From Phycisphaerales bacterium UBA2396 (GTDB lineage: Bacteria > Planctomycetota > Phycisphaerae > Phycisphaerales > UBA1924), in the NCBI GenBank assembly GCA_002343325.1, contig DDSG01000002.1, positions 1 through 7,462 on the forward strand: DNA of 7,462 nucleotides, written 5' to 3'. Shown piece after piece: positions 5,833-7,462 of the stretch. Position 1 is the first letter of the stretch. The number at the start of each line of letters is the position of its first letter. Below the pieces are notes generated by a model. The model had not been told where the DNA came from, searched no databases, and saw only the letters and a program-made list of their open reading frames with translations. The position numbers were made by a program, and so were the translations under genes.

Positions 5833-7202
5833 CCCCCTTCGCTCTCGCTCGACACACCCTCGCCGGCGTCGAGCCCATGCGCATCGCCGGCTCCGTCGTC
5901 GCCGTCCGCGGGCTCAGCGTTCTCGTCGATGACCTCCCCGTCCCCACCGGAAGCCTCGTCTCCATCGGCGGCCACCGCCCAGGTTGCGAGCCCTCCCTCG
6001 GCGAAGTCGTCGGCTTCACACGCGAGCACGCCATCGTCATGCCGCTCGGCGCCATCACAGGAATCAGCCCCGGCGATCGCGTCGTCGGACAGCAGAACAC
6101 CCCGACCATCAACGTCGGCGACGCCATGCTCGGCCGATGCATCAACGGCCTCGGCCAGCCCATCGACCTCAAAGGCGACCTCACAGACCTCTCCCCCAGG
6201 CCCCTCAACCCCCAACCCATCACCCCTCTCGAACGCGCTCGCATCACCCGCCGACTCACCACAGGCGTCCGCAGCGTCGACCTCATGACCCCCCTCGGCC
6301 GAGGACAGAGGCTCGGCATCTTCGCCGGTCCCGGCGTCGGTAAGAGCACCGTGCTCGGCACCATGGTCCAACGCTCCGACGCCGACGTCTGCGTCGTCGC
6401 CCTCATCGGCGAACGTGGCCGCGAAGTCAAGGACTTCATCGAGCACAGCCTCGGCCCCAAAGGCCTCGAACGCTCCATCGTCGTCGCCGCCACAAGCGAC
6501 GAAAGCCCGCTCATGCGACTCCGCGCCGCCAAGGTCGCCTGCACCGTCGCCGAGCACTTCCGCGATCAAGGCCGCGACGTCCTCCTCGTCATGGACTCCG
6601 CAACCCGCTTCGCCCACGCCCAGCGACAGGTCGGCCTCTCCGTCGGCGAACCCCCGGCCACCAAAGGCTACACCCCCAGCGTCTTCTCCCAGCTCGCCCT
6701 CCTCCTCGAACGCGCAGGCTCGCTCGAACGCACCCCCGACGGCCGCCGCGGCGGCTCCATCACCGGGCTCTACACCATCCTCGTCGAAGGCGACGACATG
6801 ACCGAGCCCATCGCAGACGCCTGCCGAGGCATTCTCGACGGCCACCTCATCCTCTCCCGCAAGCTCGCCCAGAAAGCACACTACCCCGCCGTCGATGTCC
6901 TCGATTCCATCAGCCGCGTCGCCGACGACATCTCCGACCCCGACCACACCCGCGCCCGACAGCGCGCCGCACGCCTCCTCGCCCTCTACCGCGAAGTCGA
7001 AGACCTCGTCCAGATCGGCGCCTACGCCCGCGGCTCCAGCGTCGAGCACGACATCGCCATCGAGCTCCAGGGCGCCCTCAACGCCATGCTCCGCCAGGGC
7101 AAAGCCGAGATCTCCGAGTTCGGCAAGGCCCGCGCCGACCTCATCGCCCTCACCAGCGCCGCCTTCGACCAGATCGAACGTTCCAGGAAGACGAAAAAGT
7201 AA
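5829..7202 (+). CDS. fliI: flagellar protein export ATPase FliI
   Basis: 457 residues, standard for FliI. An N-terminal beta-barrel domain (about 1-95) precedes the ATPase core. Walker A is AGPGVGKS (166-173, K172). GERGREV (194-200) supplies the likely catalytic E195. Walker B is LLVMD ending at D256, with the family block DSATRFAHAQRQVG after it. EPPATKGYTPSVF and LSRKLAQKAHYPAVDVLDSISRV follow, with R363 at the arginine-finger position of the SxSR motif. The C-terminal helical domain ends in a basic RSRKTKK. FliI forms a hexamer resembling F1 and energises loading of export substrates, working with FliH and FliJ. The start at 5829 is supported by AAGGA (5818-5822) and the ATGA overlap with fliH; an open frame continues upstream to 5406 but that part is arginine-rich shadow sequence. 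Confidence 0.97.
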   Translation: MTPFALARHTLAGVEPMRIAGSVVAVRGLSVLVDDLPVPTGSLVSIGGHRPGCEPSLGEVVGFTREHAIVMPLGAITGISPGDRVVGQQNTPTINVGDAMLGRCINGLGQPIDLKGDLTDLSPRPLNPQPITPLERARITRRLTTGVRSVDLMTPLGRGQRLGIFAGPGVGKSTVLGTMVQRSDADVCVVALIGERGREVKDFIEHSLGPKGLERSIVVAATSDESPLMRLRAAKVACTVAEHFRDQGRDVLLVMDSATRFAHAQRQVGLSVGEPPATKGYTPSVFSQLALLLERAGSLERTPDGRRGGSITGLYTILVEGDDMTEPIADACRGILDGHLILSRKLAQKAHYPAVDVLDSISRVADDISDPDHTRARQRAARLLALYREVEDLVQIGAYARGSSVEHDIAIELQGALNAMLRQGKAEISEFGKARADLIALTSAAFDQIERSRKTKK

Positions 7203-7205
7203 GCC

Positions 7206-7462
7206 ATGCCCTCCTTCCGCTTCCAGCTCGATCCCGTCATCCGCCAGCGTGCCGCGCTCGAGCGCACCAGGCAGCTCGCCGTCGCCGCGCTCGAACGCCA
7301 ACGCCTCGAAGCCGAGGACGAACTCCGCCAATGCGGCCAGGCCGTCCTCGCCGGCAAGCAGGAAATGAGGCGCCTCCTCGCCCCGGGCCAAGGCCCCGTC
7401 GACCTTCGCTCCGCGCGCTTCCAGGCCGGCGCCGGGCTCCGCATGCTCGCCAGGTCGCAGCA
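7206..7462 (+). CDS. fliJ: flagellar export chaperone/stalk protein FliJ (3' partial)
   Basis: An open frame starts at ATG 7206, three bases after the fliI stop, and runs off the window after 85 full codons with no stop. It begins MPSFRFQLDPVIRQRAALE, matching the FliJ opening (M-x-x-F-x-F-x-L-x-x-V/L-L-x-x-R), and continues as a charged, Gln/Glu/Arg-rich helical sequence expected to form an antiparallel coiled coil. A GQGPVDL break near residue 65 may mark the turn. FliJ is the gamma-like stalk of the FliI hexamer and also recycles export chaperones. No good Shine-Dalgarno lies at the usual distance (AGGA at 7185-7188 is 17 bases away), so translation probably depends on ribosomes finishing fliI. 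The C-C-biased codon use continues. Identity rests on position and the N-terminal motif, as FliJ is poorly conserved. Confidence 0.85.
   Translation, partial: MPSFRFQLDPVIRQRAALERTRQLAVAALERQRLEAEDELRQCGQAVLAGKQEMRRLLAPGQGPVDLRSARFQAGAGLRMLARSQ

Noticed and set aside
5619..7391. A 590-codon antisense open frame, and other long minus-strand frames such as 423-1829, 2101-3270 and 4285-5127
   Set aside because: Their Gly/Ala/Asp/Glu/Val- or Ser/Arg-rich low-complexity products mirror the well-identified + strand flagellar genes. Long antisense frames are expected when codons nearly all end in C.
1..7462. Search by eye for CRISPR arrays, tRNA/rRNA genes, insertion sequences, toxin or defence modules
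   Set aside because: Nothing was found. The window is filled by colinear flagellar genes with normal lengths and intact motifs, without interruptions or repeats of that kind.

Overview
The window is a core piece of a bacterial flagellar gene cluster, read entirely from the + strand: end of a sigma-54 activator gene, then flgB, flgC, fliE, a terminator, a 228-base leader, then fliF, fliG, fliH, fliI and the start of fliJ. This gene order is the classical one. The DNA is very GC-rich and codons end overwhelmingly in C. The FlgB/FlgC/FliH/FliJ sequence style resembles Planctomycetota, perhaps Phycisphaerae; that placement is my inference from memory of family sequences and was not tested.

Region by region: 1-804 holds the AAA+ core and Fis-type helix-turn-helix of an NtrC-class regulator, cut at its 5' end by the window edge. 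The 50-base gap that follows contains a near-consensus -24/-12 sigma-54 promoter directly before flgB. flgB-flgC-fliE (855-2047) form a tight unit encoding proximal rod proteins and the rod/MS-ring adaptor. A 10-bp GC stem followed by a T-rich tract (2073-2109) should end that transcript. From 2110 to 2337 there is no gene, but there are two clear hairpins and a very strong Shine-Dalgarno before fliF. fliF-fliG-fliH-fliI-fliJ (2338 to beyond the window end) are separated by 15 bases or fewer, or overlap by 4 (fliH/fliI), and look like one operon.

Together the products build the base of the flagellum. FliF is the MS ring and FliG the rotor ring that takes torque. FliH, FliI and FliJ are the stator, ATPase and stalk of the export motor. 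FliE, FlgB and FlgC are the first exported parts, joining the MS ring to the rod. The adjacent regulator and sigma-54 site suggest that the flgB-flgC-fliE unit belongs to a sigma-54-dependent tier of flagellar expression.

I see no mobile element, CRISPR array, tRNA, rRNA or novel defence-type system. The points most worth checking are regulatory: the sigma-54 promoter whose predicted start lies almost on the flgB start codon, the terminator that splits the cluster, the structured fliF leader, and a G8 tract inside the flgB start region.
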